From contig NC_040016.1 in NCBI RefSeq assembly GCF_000972845.2, positions 11,676,701 to 11,740,700 of the forward strand: a stretch of DNA of 64,000 bases. Direction: 5' to 3'. The notes beneath the pieces are model-generated. The model was given only the letters and a program-made list of their open reading frames with translations, was not told where the DNA came from and made no database searches. Shown one piece after another: positions 26,101 to 41,028 of the stretch. A program made the translations under genes and the position numbers. Source of the stretch: Larimichthys crocea. Taxonomy: Eukaryota > Chordata > Actinopteri > Sciaenidae. Every line of letters begins with the position of its first letter. The stretch's first letter is position 1.

Positions 26101-28295
26101 ACTGTTCTCCAGTGATATTTTGATAAATTGCAGATATCACGGCACGATAATGGAGACAAGCAACGTGAGGTCGACTCGGAGTGGTCATCTCCTTTTTGTA
26201 GGCTACAGCACTTCCTTAGCTCCAACACAATAAACATTGATTTTACATCTCTTTGATTCCTATGAAGAAGATATTTCACTGACAGACTCCCAGCACTCAT
26301 CTCAAGCCTGTTTGTGGGATAGCGCTGACAGTTCTCACAAATCCTCACCGCAAAGAATCACCCGACGCAAACTGCTAACAGTTTCGCTTCCATTTCCTAA
26401 ATGTTTCCTAAACAAGGCATTCTGCTCCATTTAAAATGGTGTTGGTAAAAGTACAGCCTCCTCTTTGATCCTTCAATCTAATCTTATGTTTAACACTGCT
26501 GTGGTATCCCAGGTTGCAGTTGCAGATGTCTCTGAAAGGCTAAAACTGAAAGTAAAGGTGAGCACACCTCACAGAAATCGACACTCTAACACATGGCCTT
26601 TAGATAAGGAAGCAATGTATGGTGGGGACCTTAATATTCAATTATGGATGCAGGCATGCAAACAAAATGCACGCATACACGCTCATTCAATCAAACAGTG
26701 CATAATATTAACGCACAACCAGATGGTTTTTACATTCTTGCAGCTGTTGTGCTGTCACCTTTCTTTTTCCCAGAGTCTTCCCTCATAAGTATGATCCTGA
26801 CTGCTTTCTTAACTGACTAACTGAGCTAAACTCCACACACCAACAAACCTTTTCTGGCTTTAAAATATGCGCTTTAATGACATGTCACAACCGTCCTCGA
26901 TGGATCATAAAAGTGCTCCTCCCAAATATTGATTGATCTAAATGATTCAAACAATCCTATACCATTTCTGACTCATTGTTTATGTGCACAAAGATATAAT
27001 TCAATTTCCCAGACTCCTGCAGAATATCTCAGCTTCAGTCGGCTCAGAATGATGCAGGGTGGGGTTGTCACAGACAGCTAACAGAATGCAAAAGAAACAT
27101 CAAAATAATCAAATATGTATTTTCATGTTGTAAGCGAGAGCGACTAAGTGATATTCGAATGATTTATTGATGCGTAACCAGAGCATAAGGCCAGACAAAG
27201 TGTAAGCATGCGTAGGCATGTCTGGATGTGAAAGTAAAAGTGTTATTTTGTACATGTATGGTTCGGTGAAATAGATATGTAGATAGTTTCACAAGGGAGT
27301 TAATGACATGGCAATGGACCTTTACATTACAGGAGATACAGATAATAAACCTTGTGTCGTGTTTTAAAGATGGTTATTAGTGATCCAGAGAGCTGCTTTC
27401 ACTGTTACCAAACACATTTGACTGTTAAGACATGCTTTGTCTAGTTCTTGAACAACGGTAATGGTAGATCACACATCCCACACTAATAAATCACATCCAC
27501 AAGCATCTTCTATGATTCCCACTCTTAATTCTGTGTTCCATCCTCAGAACAATCCAAACACACATTGAGTAAACACCAAAGCACAACAACACAAAGGCAG
27601 GACCCATTTTGTCATGGCAATCCATCTGATAGTTTTCCAACTAATCACACACTCATTTCTTACACCCAACATCCAATGACAATTACCTTTGCTGCAACAG
27701 ATGAGCTGGGCTTTTCCAGGAGGTCCCAAAGCTTCTTCCGTTTTTCGGCACAGCAAGTGTTGTCAAACTCTTCTCCCTCTCTGTCTTTCAAATTGTCGGC
27801 CTCTCTTTTGAGCTCCTCATTCATTTGCTCCTTTTTCTGGTGGTACCTCGCCTGGCAACATGACTCCAGATATATCTCGTCAATGCCCCAGTAGTCAAGT
27901 TCTTGACTAAATGACAGGGCACACATTTCTTCCATCATGTGCAGTTTACCCGTGCGGTAGAAGTTAAGAATAGACGTGAACGCCCCTGGATGTCTATCAA
28001 AAAAGTACTCATTCTCCTCAAGGTTGTAGTCATCGCACACTTCCATTAGAGATTCATGGTTGTTGCAATCTCTTAACTTTCCCAAACGTGTTCGTGGTAG
28101 CCTATCTAACGTTCGCCACAAGACTTCATGTGGGAGACCCCCGACATTCAGCCTGACTCTGCGGAAACATGACTTGCTGTGAATGATGTCCACCGGTTCA
28201 GGTGGCAGTGATGATGTTGAGCGGGAGCCGGCTTTATTTAACTCTGTCAGGGATTTCTCCATGATGGCTTTAGGTTTGAGCAAGGAGGCAAACAT
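3193..28295 (-). CDS. kcnb1: kcnb1: voltage-gated K+ channel Kv2.1 (two coding exons)
   Basis: This encodes a delayed-rectifier Shab/Kv2 potassium channel alpha subunit of the neuronal and endocrine plasma membrane, 844 residues from exons 28295-27687 and 5118-3193 joined in phase 0. Residues 46-155 form the T1 tetramerisation domain with the zinc motif H119-X5-C125-X20-C146-C147. S1 starts at 204, S2 at about 243 and S3 at about 275. S4 carries R307, R308, R314, R317, R320, K323 and R326. S5 is about 345-366, the filter TVGYGD is 391-396, and S6 has the P-I-P gate at 422-424. The long cytosolic tail contains the PRC/FFAT-like clustering motif at 594-606. Tail motifs such as MAKTQSQP and SIYTTAS match Kv2.1 rather than Kv2.2. 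Human KCNB1 is 858 aa. The neighbour ptgis in the same orientation repeats the human gene order as I recall it. The alternative kcnb2 is less likely. Confidence 0.95.
5744..5862 (+). repeat. Interspersed teleost repeat fragment
   Basis: The stretch with GGGGACCGTGAATGCATGTA, followed by CATGGCAATCTATCAAATAA and GAGATATTTGGACCAAA, resembles a very common perciform repeat (consensus remembered as ...TTTCATGGCAATCCATCC...GTTGAGATATTTC). The family name is unknown to me. Only part of the element is present. Confidence 0.6.
6764..7131 (+). mobile_element. hAT-type DNA transposon remnant (transposase C-terminus and right end)
   Basis: A frame from about 6767 to 6961 reads [19 protein letters not shown] followed by [21 protein letters not shown] and SELVSQ, ending at TGA 6959-6961. 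This is the C-terminal dimerisation (hATC) region of ZBED5/SCAND3-like hAT transposases. An in-frame TGA at 6764-6766 breaks the frame upstream, and no BED finger or catalytic core is visible. About 170 bp downstream the element ends in GGTTAAGAACCACTG (7117-7131), the reverse complement of a CAGTGG-type hAT terminus. The octamer ACTTAGAG follows directly (7132-7139) and also occurs at 6766-6773. The copy is a dead fragment inside the kcnb1 intron, antisense to the host gene. Confidence 0.82.
7800..9480 (+). mobile_element. Decayed L2-like LINE (endonuclease and reverse-transcriptase fragments)
   Basis: Translation of the plus strand in shifting frames gives ordered L2/CR1-clade signatures. 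An endonuclease-end motif [13 protein letters not shown] with DLIISEG lies at about 7813-7893. RT pieces follow: KVLEKA (~8395), LDTVDHVIL (~8545), RVPQGSIPS (~8652), YTNDVHLSI (~8756, a decayed YADD box) and [17 protein letters not shown] (~8812). The C-terminal DRAFAVMAP and [11 protein letters not shown] lie at about 9375-9457. Many stops and frameshifts make it a fossil. It sits in the kcnb1 intron in the opposite orientation to the gene. Clade assignment is by motif only. Confidence 0.88.
8421..8472 (-). repeat. tRNA-like head, possible SINE fragment within the LINE
   Basis: On the minus strand the sequence TGGCTCAAGTGG fits the Pol III A-box (TRGCNNARNNGG) and is followed by TAGAGCGGATTGCCC, like a tRNA D-arm. 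No convincing B-box follows. It interrupts the RT region of the LINE between the KVLEKA and DTVDH blocks, so a nested tRNA-derived SINE relic is likely. It is not a functional tRNA. Confidence 0.4.
13608..13665. repeat. Polypyrimidine (CT-rich) tract
   Basis: About 58 nearly uninterrupted pyrimidines of CCCTCC/CTCTC type lie on the plus strand. It is a homopurine tract in the kcnb1 transcript sense and a candidate triplex (H-DNA) sequence. It lies in the intron. Confidence 0.75.
14206..14223. repeat. (CA)n microsatellite
   Basis: A short pure CA run of nine units, intronic. Confidence 0.9.
14694..14741. repeat. (AT)n microsatellite, bipartite
   Basis: Two TA runs are separated by a short interruption (TATAACTATATATTC). 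The sequence is self-complementary, so cruciform or slippage prone. Confidence 0.85.
15848..15888. repeat. (GA)n-rich microsatellite
   Basis: A purine-rich AGAGAG tract with a pure eight-unit run at its right end. Confidence 0.8.
16985..17085. repeat. Imperfect local repeats (GGTGAT/GTCATAGTAAC type)
   Basis: Three degenerate units share CAGGTGAT or GGTGAC starts and TCATAGTAACAAT, GTCATAGTTA and TCATGGTAGCAAT cores. They look like a short decayed tandem array of about 26-36 bp period. Confidence 0.4.
18370..18537 (-). repeat. Probable tRNA-derived SINE copy
   Basis: On the minus strand the left part reads GTGGTAGCTCAGTTGGTGAAGC, with TAGCTCAGTTGG an exact A-box, followed by a degenerate B-box-like GGATCAATATC. 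The body continues to an (A)11 tract on the plus strand near 18379. The head resembles the abundant perciform SINE starting GTAGCTCAGTTGG. No complete cloverleaf can be folded, so it is not annotated as a tRNA. Confidence 0.5.
21141..21157. repeat. Poly(A) run (17 A)
   Basis: A homopolymer in the kcnb1 intron. Confidence 0.9.
27687..28295 (-). CDS. kcnb1: kcnb1 coding exon 1 (N-terminus and T1 domain)
   Basis: This exon encodes residues 1-203, ending ...SSVAAK before the donor AAAG|GTAATT. The first ATG (28295-28293) has a weak context (T at -3) and an in-frame TAG three codons upstream, so the frame cannot start earlier. A second in-frame ATG at 28262-28260 sits in a strong Kozak context (GCCATCATGG) and would give an 833-residue protein. 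Which one is used is unresolved. From [12 protein letters not shown] onward it matches Kv2.1, and the T1 zinc-site residues are intact. Confidence 0.95.
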
Positions 28296-28342
28296 CCAGG
28301 GCTATGGGTTATAGTTGGTCCTGTTTTCTTTCATTACTGTAT
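28296..28342 (-). other. kcnb1: kcnb1 5' UTR, with predicted 3' splice site at 28343-28344
   Basis: On the minus strand a strong polypyrimidine tract (TTTCTTTTGTTTTTTTTGA) runs into CCTTTAG, ending at 28343. This is a good acceptor 47 nt before the first ATG and suggests at least one upstream noncoding exon. The acceptor is inferred from sequence only. Confidence 0.45.
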
Positions 28343-28446
28343 CTAAAGGATTCAAAAAAAACAAAAGAAATCATTAGTATTCTAGGACTAGCCACAAATG
28401 TCAAGGCCCACACATCAATCATCGGAATCTGAACTAATATGGTGAT

Positions 28447-28545
28447 AAGTGGTTCCTAACCTGGGGCAGTCAGCAGTCGAGGTACATAAAATACATCTGA
28501 CAGGTCACAAGATGATTTAAGATCAAAATAAAAACGTTTTTGTTA
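28447..28545 (+). repeat. hAT-like nonautonomous repeat, left-end fragment
   Basis: AGTGGTTCCTAACCTGGGG followed by GGTCACAAGATGATTTAA resembles the CAGTGGTTC...GGGGTCGCGAG left end of common teleost hAT-derived repeats. A possible partner right end, TACCACTGG, occurs near 29230, but no matching target duplication is seen. Confidence 0.45.
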
Positions 28546-29579
28546 CACAAACCTACTTTAATCTACTTTTTTGTTGGGTCATTTGCCTCTTCAGGCCTCT
28601 AAAAATCCTTCAGATTAAACAATCCAAGTTCATTCTTTGGGCGAACTGTTCATGTCCACACAAAGGCCATAATCTGTGATTACAGGTCACAAGGAGGAAG
28701 AAAAAAAGACCACAGGTTACAAGCAGTGTTTGTCAATCCTCATCCTATCTAGTTTGTCACACTAGTCCATGCTCAGATTGATAGACTGAAAATTGACAAT
28801 AACTACAGTGTCCTGTAGATCAGGTTTCAAAATCACTAGTTTAAAGTGCTCAAGGTCAGTGAAATAAAAGATAGATTAAGTATACTATCATTTCAAAAGA
28901 ATTATTCTTATTCTGTTATCGCCACATTTGCAGTATCATATTATTTGAATTGTTAAAAATGTTTACTTGTAATTGTTCTTTCCTTAGCTAAAGAGCATAA
29001 TAACAAATAACATCCAGCCAAATGTTTAAACTCTTCAGATGGGGGTTCCTGAAATGACTCATACATACAAAATCAGGAGTTAACAATGGAGAAATAAATG
29101 GAAGTCCAGCTTTATTATATTGTGATCAAGAGATACTTCAATGGATATAAATTCCAAAAACATTTTAAAATGCTTTACTCAGATTGAAACCCAGCATGAA
29201 ACTGCATGGTACTGAAGACCGGAACTGAATACCACTGGTTTAAAAAGCTGTAGGACAGATACACTGAATTATTACCTCTGGATTTTCATTTATCAGTTGC
29301 CATTACATTATACATCATCTATTTTATCATCTTCTTTGAATTCTTTTTAAATGAGATCCTGAATAAACAATAAACATACCCTCAGATGTGGGTTCTTGAG
29401 ATGACTCACAGCGAATCGCAGTCTGCAGAATCATACATTTCTATTTAGGTTTAACAAGAAAATACTTGAAAATCATGACTAATAGCTATAGATGATCTCT
29501 TATCTCTTACATCATCAAGTAATGGAAGGACGTTTTGTTGAATACAAAAACTTCCCACGCAGTAAAATTAGAATACCCA

Positions 29580-29825
29580 AATTAACACTGCCAGAGCTGA
29601 TTTCAACACTTTTAAAGTGTCTATATGGGTCCACGCCACAAGTGTTAATTTAACTCCTTTTTCGAGTGTTGGTACCTTATAACTAATTTGGTGTCATTTT
29701 TTAATGAGTTAAAATTGAACACTTATTAACAACAATCAGTGTTAGTTGTTCTCAACACTTCTATGTGGTGTTGGACATGAACTCTCTCAGAGGATCATGT
29801 GTTAACTACACAAGTGTTAGACCTA
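29580..29825. repeat. AACACT/AGTGTT-rich interspersed repeat, MITE-like
   Basis: About eleven copies of AACAC or GTGTT occur in 245 bp in both orientations, including the near-perfect palindrome ACACTTTTAAAGTGT at about 29606-29620. The density and alternating orientation are unlike the flanks. It resembles nonautonomous DNA repeats with AGTGTTAA motifs seen in fish; the family is unknown. Confidence 0.5.
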
Positions 29826-31263
29826 TAACATTACACAATAATAATAGTAATAAGAACCGTTAAAATAAAGGTGGTTATGTTTGGTATTATTTATAATAAA
29901 ATATTGTTTTAAACACAAAAAAACCCTTATTTACTTTTAGTCACACCCCATGTTACTTTACCTTTATACCACTACTACTTACTATACTTATTTATACATA
30001 TTTATTACTACTGTTTATACCTGCATACATCACAGCACACAGTATATACATTTATTAGTCTAAAACCCTGTCCATATCTTGTCATTACAGTGTATCAATA
30101 CTGTATCTCTGCCTACTGCGGTATTATATATTATATCTTCTATTCCATTCCTAAACTTCTTCACTATTTTATGTCTTACATTTGAATGTTCACTTGCCTA
30201 ATTTTCTTTTTAATTTCATTGCCTCACTGCTGTGCATGTAAAGAATTTCTCTAAAATGTCCCACAGGGCTGCACACAGCTCAGAAAGAAAGAACAGAATT
30301 GTGTTTATCCCTCTGGATGTAGTAGCTCGGTTTTATTTGGTTAATTACTGCCCCTGCTCATGTGACGCCCGTGCAGAGCTGTGGGTGGGGACGCTGGACA
30401 CCACGGTGACGAGTGTCGTACAAAGTGAGCGCTGTCCACTCTAATGGTGCTGAAACATCAGGAAGCGCTGTTCACTCCCTGAATCACGGCAAACCTCCCA
30501 AGGGAAGGCAGGCTGACTCTGAGAATACAAAAAGCCTGTATCTCCTCCTATGACAGAGACCAACAACATCTTTTTTTATCCATTTAGGACTGTACACTGT
30601 GACACAAGCTGTTAACACTCTACATGTTGCTCATTTTGTTTATGCCTGGAAGCCCCAACATGACCACCTGCCTGCAGATGTGATCATTGATCAGCTGTCA
30701 CACAAAGTTTCCAGCACTTCACCAACACAATTAGGCCTAAGGGTTATGTCAAGATGCAACATAAAAAACATGAACACAAAATGCATAATTGATGATATAT
30801 TGTTGGTTGTTTTGGACATGCCGTAAGAGACTGCGGGGAGGCAGTAAAAAAAAAAGAAAAAAAAAGAAGAAATGTTAATTTGAAGGAGCCCCCACCCTGC
30901 AAGTCAAGCCTTCGACAAAATAATTCAGCATTAAACGCACCATTAAAACAAACAGTATATTTCCCTGTAGCTACATTGAGAATATGCTTAATGAGCAGCC
31001 ACAACTGCAATGTTATGAATGCCAACCCTCCATCGTTTGGGCATTTCTCTGCCTGCTCCATATTGGTGCAGTTTAAAGCCACTGGTAAATACTCTATTAC
31101 AAATAACAGGTTACATATGATTCATAGTCTAAAGATTGAGAAAAGCTTTAAAAAAAATACCGTAGTGAGTTGTTGTTGTCATCCTGCACTGAATGAAACC
31201 AGCACGTACCGCTCTGTGAACAATCAATCCGCTGGTACAAACGGAGATGAAGCAGGAGCATTT

Positions 31264-31287
31264 AAAAAAAAAAAAAAAAAAAAAAAA
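31264..31287. repeat. Poly(A) run (24 A)
   Basis: A long A homopolymer directly next to the GGCGCC-containing CpG-rich patch. It may mark a retroposition tail or slippage. Confidence 0.9.
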
Positions 31288-31289
31288 GG

Positions 31290-31551
31290 AGGCGCCGTTA
31301 TTGGTTTACTATTGCCAGGGTCTAACCCAATCCATTTCTCCCTCCTCTGCCTCCGACATGGCAGAGAGATCCTCAGCACGATCTACTGCCTCCCCGCCGG
31401 CTTCCTGCTCCGCATATCCCGCCGCTGTTTAACCCGGAGATCAACAAGTACGCAGAGAGCCCATTCGGACAGACTACCTGTGTTTCCCAGTCAGCCGTGT
31501 GAGGAGGCGCCGCATCTCTCTGAAGGTGGATCCATGGCAGCTCCTTCCCTC

Positions 31552-31560
<9 letters not shown>
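31290..31560. promoter_or_regulatory. CpG-rich promoter-like patch, candidate kcnb1 promoter/5' exon region
   Basis: This 270-bp patch is clearly richer in G+C and CpG than its surroundings. It contains two GGCGCC sites (31291-31296, 31506-31511) and a CCAAT box on the minus strand (31304-31300). It lies ~3 kb upstream of the kcnb1 start, where a promoter or untranslated first exon would fit the predicted acceptor at 28343. Orientation and TSS cannot be set by eye. Confidence 0.35.

Positions 31561-31587
<27 letters not shown>
31555..31587. repeat. (CA)n microsatellite
   Basis: A pure CA run of about 16 units. Confidence 0.92.
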
Positions 31588-31588
<1 letters not shown>

Positions 31589-31833
31589 TTTATTAACTCT
31601 TTCGGCACCGTCTGGCTGGATCACTAAAACAGACATGAGCACTGCTGTTTGTGTTTTATAGGCCGAAAAAAATAGAAGAGGAAGATGTCATGACAGTGCG
31701 CATAGAAAGATGAAGAGCATATGTAAGATATGATGACATGAAGGCATGAGTGAAAATCAATGAGGGATGCAACAATGGTGTTCACAGGAAAATATTTAGA
31801 TATAGAGTACATATTGTAGAAAGTGATTTACAT

Positions 31834-31860
31834 TTATTATTATTATTATTATTATTATTA
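31834..31860. repeat. (TTA)n microsatellite
   Basis: Nine uninterrupted TTA units. Confidence 0.92.
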
Positions 31861-32207
31861 TGAACTAATAATCCAGTGGTTGGGCTGGCATCAATCAGTC
31901 ATCCAATCAGAAGAGAGGCTTATAAATATTAAAGAGACAAAACACCCAGTTCTTGCTGAAGCTAATGAGACAGGGCATGTCAAACTATATTGAGATGGTT
32001 TTGGGTACTCAAAACCACAAATAAACCTTTTAAAATCTTAAAATAAAACACCAGAAAATTCTAAAACATATAGGACCTTATAATGTATGACTCAAGTCTA
32101 GTTAATGCTGCTTCATTTAGTGAGCGGAGGTGGGTTTACCCTCTACTCACCTCTGCAAACAGTGATAGACACAATATTCAGATCATCCTCCAAGACATTC
32201 ATGTAAA

Positions 32208-32790
32208 GTATATCCAAGTCCCGCGTTCAAAATCCCACTCAAGTAGAAGTATTAGCAGTAAAATGTAGCCTACTTGAACTATCAAGAGTAAAAGGATTAA
32301 TTCTGCAGAGAAACGGGCCCTGTGAGTGATGTATTATTATATATTACAGTATTAGACTGGTGATGCAGCAGTGCAAAGGGAGCATATGGGTGCCGTGAAA
32401 CGATTAATGAGATGGGAAAGGCAGGGGAAAAAAGGTCAACAACAACACTGTTCACGTTTTACGACTTCGGAAATTTGACCTTAGGCCTTGGATGGTTTTT
32501 TAAATAAATAAATGTCTCTATGGTTGAACTGCTAACATCTGAAACAGATAAGTCCACAACCTTCTTTTTTTGTCATCACAAGCCAAAAAGGCTTGTCTTT
32601 AACAATACACTGTATTTTCTAAGCTCATATGTTTTTCTTATGTAAAATCTTTTAGAAATGAGTAAATAAGTACCCAAACTGCAATAATAAGATAAATTGC
32701 GGCAGAGCAGTATGTATAGTATAAAGTAGCACAAAGTGGAACCTTTATCATTACTCAAGTACAGCACTTGAGTAATGTGCATGTTCTCTT
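32208..32790 (-). repeat. Interspersed teleost repeat with AAGTAGAAGT/AAGTAC motifs
   Basis: The left part (CAAGTCCCGCGTTCAAAATC, then CTCAAGTAGAAGTATTAGCA) and the right part (AGTATAAAGTAGCACAAAG, then CTCAAGTACAGCACTTGAGT) match the two ends, in the right order, of an abundant perciform repeat I remember as ending TACTTGTAC...CAAGTAC. The interior is diverged. The family name is not known to me. Confidence 0.6.
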
Positions 32791-33179
32791 TTTCACTTCC
32801 CAGATAAAAAAAACTATTTGTGCCTAATCTCAAACTCTTACTTATTGTTTTCATATTTTGTTAAAATCCCTTTGTTTAAAGACATAGAAAATACCCTGCT
32901 TTGAATAATTGGTCTATCTTTATACACAAAAAGGTTAAAAATGATATCTACTACTATTGTACAGAAGATGTCTTACAATGTCTCACCACTTCAAGCACTC
33001 TTCAAGTCCATTCTGGGTGTGTGTGGTTTCAAGTTTCCACATCACATTTCAAACTGGAGTTTCAAACTGGACAATAACACATTTAAAAGGTGAGCACAAA
33101 GAAACTTTCCAACATTAGCAAATGAAGGTGAAAACAGTCTTGTAGTCTTGTAGTGTCAAGCTCTGCAGATGCATCATTG

Positions 33180-33263
33180 TTTTTTTCCTTTTATTGATAA
33201 TATTAACAACAAACAACAATTTTTTTTTCCTTTTATTGATAATATTAACAACAAACAACAATT
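33180..33263 (-). repeat. 42-bp tandem duplication carrying two poly(A) signals in the ptgis 3' UTR
   Basis: CCTTTTATTGATAATATTAA plus CAACAAACAACAATTT is repeated at a 42-bp offset (33187 and 33229), essentially without change over 36 bp. Each copy has TTTATT on the plus strand (33190-33195 and 33232-33237), which is AATAAA in the ptgis sense. These lie 155 and about 200 nt past the ptgis stop, well placed as cleavage signals. Confidence 0.8.
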
Positions 33264-33392
33264 TAAATATTGTATATATATATATGAGATATATGTGTGT
33301 CAAAGCAAATATAATATAATACATCTACATAGTGCATAGTGCTACAATTCTTCTACAAAAACAGTTTTTTCAGTCACTTTTTACAGTTCAAG

Positions 33393-39473
<6,081 letters not shown>

Positions 39474-39539
39474 GTTTCTGTGATGTCTGATACTTGTCCT
39501 GTCCTGCAGATAATTTACTCCATAGCTGCTGGCAGCTCA

Positions 39540-39545
39540 CTTATA
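39540..39545 (-). promoter_or_regulatory. ptgis: Candidate TATA box of ptgis (TATAAG)
   Basis: On the minus strand AAAGATATAAG lies about 70 nt upstream of the ATG. This predicts a TSS near 39514 and a ~40-nt leader. A CCACTCCCCCC Sp1/KLF-like stretch follows further upstream (about 39580-39590). It is a positional inference. Confidence 0.45.
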
Positions 39546-40490
39546 TCTTTGAACTCGGTTTAGCTGACTGCTTTTGTTAGGGGGGAGTGGAAAGGTGTGG
39601 CTAGTGACACAAAATGTTACACAACAGTCAACTGTAGTCAGACACCAGAAAAGTCACTATATTCTAAGAACAACAGAAACTGAAATTATTCAAGCACCCC
39701 TTCACTTTTTTTATTTTATTTATATATATACTATTCTATAAGCTTAGATCACATGAAGTAACTCCTCTCAAAGGGCTGGGAAACAGCTTTGCTTTTATAC
39801 CCACACACGCAGTATACCTGGAAAAAGGCACCTGAACATTTCATTGCAGTGACATCATCGAGGTAAAGCAACTCATGTTTCTTTAGTAATATGGGTGATG
39901 TCAGGTCACACATATTTCTGTGACAGGTATCACAGTGTGGTGATGCCAACATCCAATTACCCTTGAATATTGTGAAACGTCTATTTTTACTTCCCTTATA
40001 AACCCTCAAGGCTTTAAACACAAAGTATCTACTGATGTCACTATCCGCAACACCGAAACCGAAATGATTAACTGCCCCAACTCTGAAGCACAGAGTTTAT
40101 GTTTTGTTATTCTTACTTTGAGTCAAAAACAATTACACAACTAATGTAATACATGTCAATTACAATCAATTATATGAATATAAAACTGATTAACTCTCAT
40201 GAAACATATACTCATATACAGTGTTTTAAATAAGGGAGTAGGTGTTGTTTGGTTGCTTGGTGTGTACAGTGTACCAGCAGAGGGTAGTAATGCCCTCAAC
40301 TTTGAGCTGGAGGATACAAAAGAAGAGAGGACAAAATCCACAGCAGCTGCTTTAGCTTTTCACCTGAAAATAAAGAGCTGCATAGATTACCAGGGCACAA
40401 AGTTATCACCAAGCAGCAGCTGGTATATAAAGTAAATGTCTGGTGATTTAACCCAAATACAACAATGCTCTTTGTCATTGCGTGGCTGGT

Positions 40491-40516
40491 AAAAAAAAAA
40501 AAAAAAAAAAAAAAAA
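40491..40516. repeat. Poly(A) run (26 A)
   Basis: A homopolymer facing a T27 run 390 bp to the right. Confidence 0.92.
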
Positions 40517-40627
40517 CATCCACGAAAAAGTAGATTTTTACACCCTGTGGTTAAGTTAACTTATACAGCATAAGTTAATGAGTTAATAACTCAAATGTGA
40601 TAAAACTAAATGTATCCCTAAAAACAA

Positions 40628-40666
40628 CACGTGTCGTCACACACAAGATACGTCTGTATGACGTCA
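40628..40666. promoter_or_regulatory. E-box CACGTG (40628-40633) and perfect CRE TGACGTCA (40659-40666)
   Basis: Both palindromes are exact and spaced 25 bp apart in a small cluster of CpGs within the divergent promoter region, 1.2 kb from the ptgis start. Such sites bind bHLH and CREB/ATF factors. Actual use is inferred. Confidence 0.4.
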
Positions 40667-40905
40667 GTAAAAAGAAACATAACGCCAGTTCAACACACGA
40701 GTTTGAGTTTAATTATTATTTAAAGGTCGTGAAATGGTTGATTTGGGTTTTATTTTGTTTTAATTTTTATAATTATCACAAGTTGCCGTTAGCTTGTAGC
40801 AACTTAGAGCTAACTGTGTGCTCTCCTCTAACTGGACGGACTAGCTACAACAACCTGAAACTTCAGTTCCTACAGCAAACACTTCTGCTGCAATGTGCAT
40901 GGACA

Positions 40906-40932
40906 TTTTTTTTTTTTTTTTTTTTTTTTTTT
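40906..40932. repeat. Poly(T) run (27 T)
   Basis: A T homopolymer on the plus strand, complementary to the A26 tract at 40491. Confidence 0.92.
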
Positions 40933-41002
40933 GACAATGCACCTACTGTACAGTATAGGTATACGGGCAATAAACAAATATAAATATATAGATATTAACA
41001 GT

Positions 41003-41028
41003 CACACACACACACACACACACACACA
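41003..41028. repeat. (CA)n microsatellite
   Basis: A pure CA run of about 13 units in the intergenic region. Confidence 0.92.

Larger units (their letters stand above)
5119..27686 (-). other. kcnb1 intron (22.6 kb)
   Basis: The donor at 27686 (AAAG|GTAATT) and acceptor at 5119 (TTTCAG|AT) are canonical. A long intron between the T1-encoding exon and the S1-S6 exon is typical of vertebrate Kv2 genes. It contains an interspersed-repeat fragment (~5.74 kb), a hAT transposase remnant (~6.8-7.1 kb), an L2-like LINE (~7.8-9.5 kb), a SINE-like copy (~18.4 kb), simple repeats and a polypyrimidine tract. I see no additional gene. The remainder is unassigned AT-rich DNA that may include conserved noncoding elements I cannot test. 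Confidence 0.9.
28343..33179. other. kcnb1-ptgis spacer (including any kcnb1 5' noncoding exons)
   Basis: No coding exon is seen. The region holds hAT-like repeat sequence, an AACACT/AGTGTT-rich block, an A24 tract next to a CpG-rich promoter-like patch, CA and TTA microsatellites and a ~580 bp interspersed repeat. If the acceptor at 28343 is real, much of this is the first intron of kcnb1. Confidence 0.7.

Noticed and set aside
3193..28295. Assignment to kcnb2 (Kv2.2)
   Set aside because: Tail motifs ([23 protein letters not shown]) and the ptgis neighbour fit Kv2.1; some Kv2.2-like residues (NLK, SPSRWKW) look ancestral.
30880..31596. A 238-codon open frame on the plus strand
   Set aside because: It runs through an A24 tract (poly-Lys) and a CA repeat (Thr-His runs), has no recognisable domain and no splice logic; it is open by composition only.
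33180..33263. CRISPR-like repeat
   Set aside because: Only two adjacent copies with no spacers, in a vertebrate 3' UTR; a simple tandem duplication.
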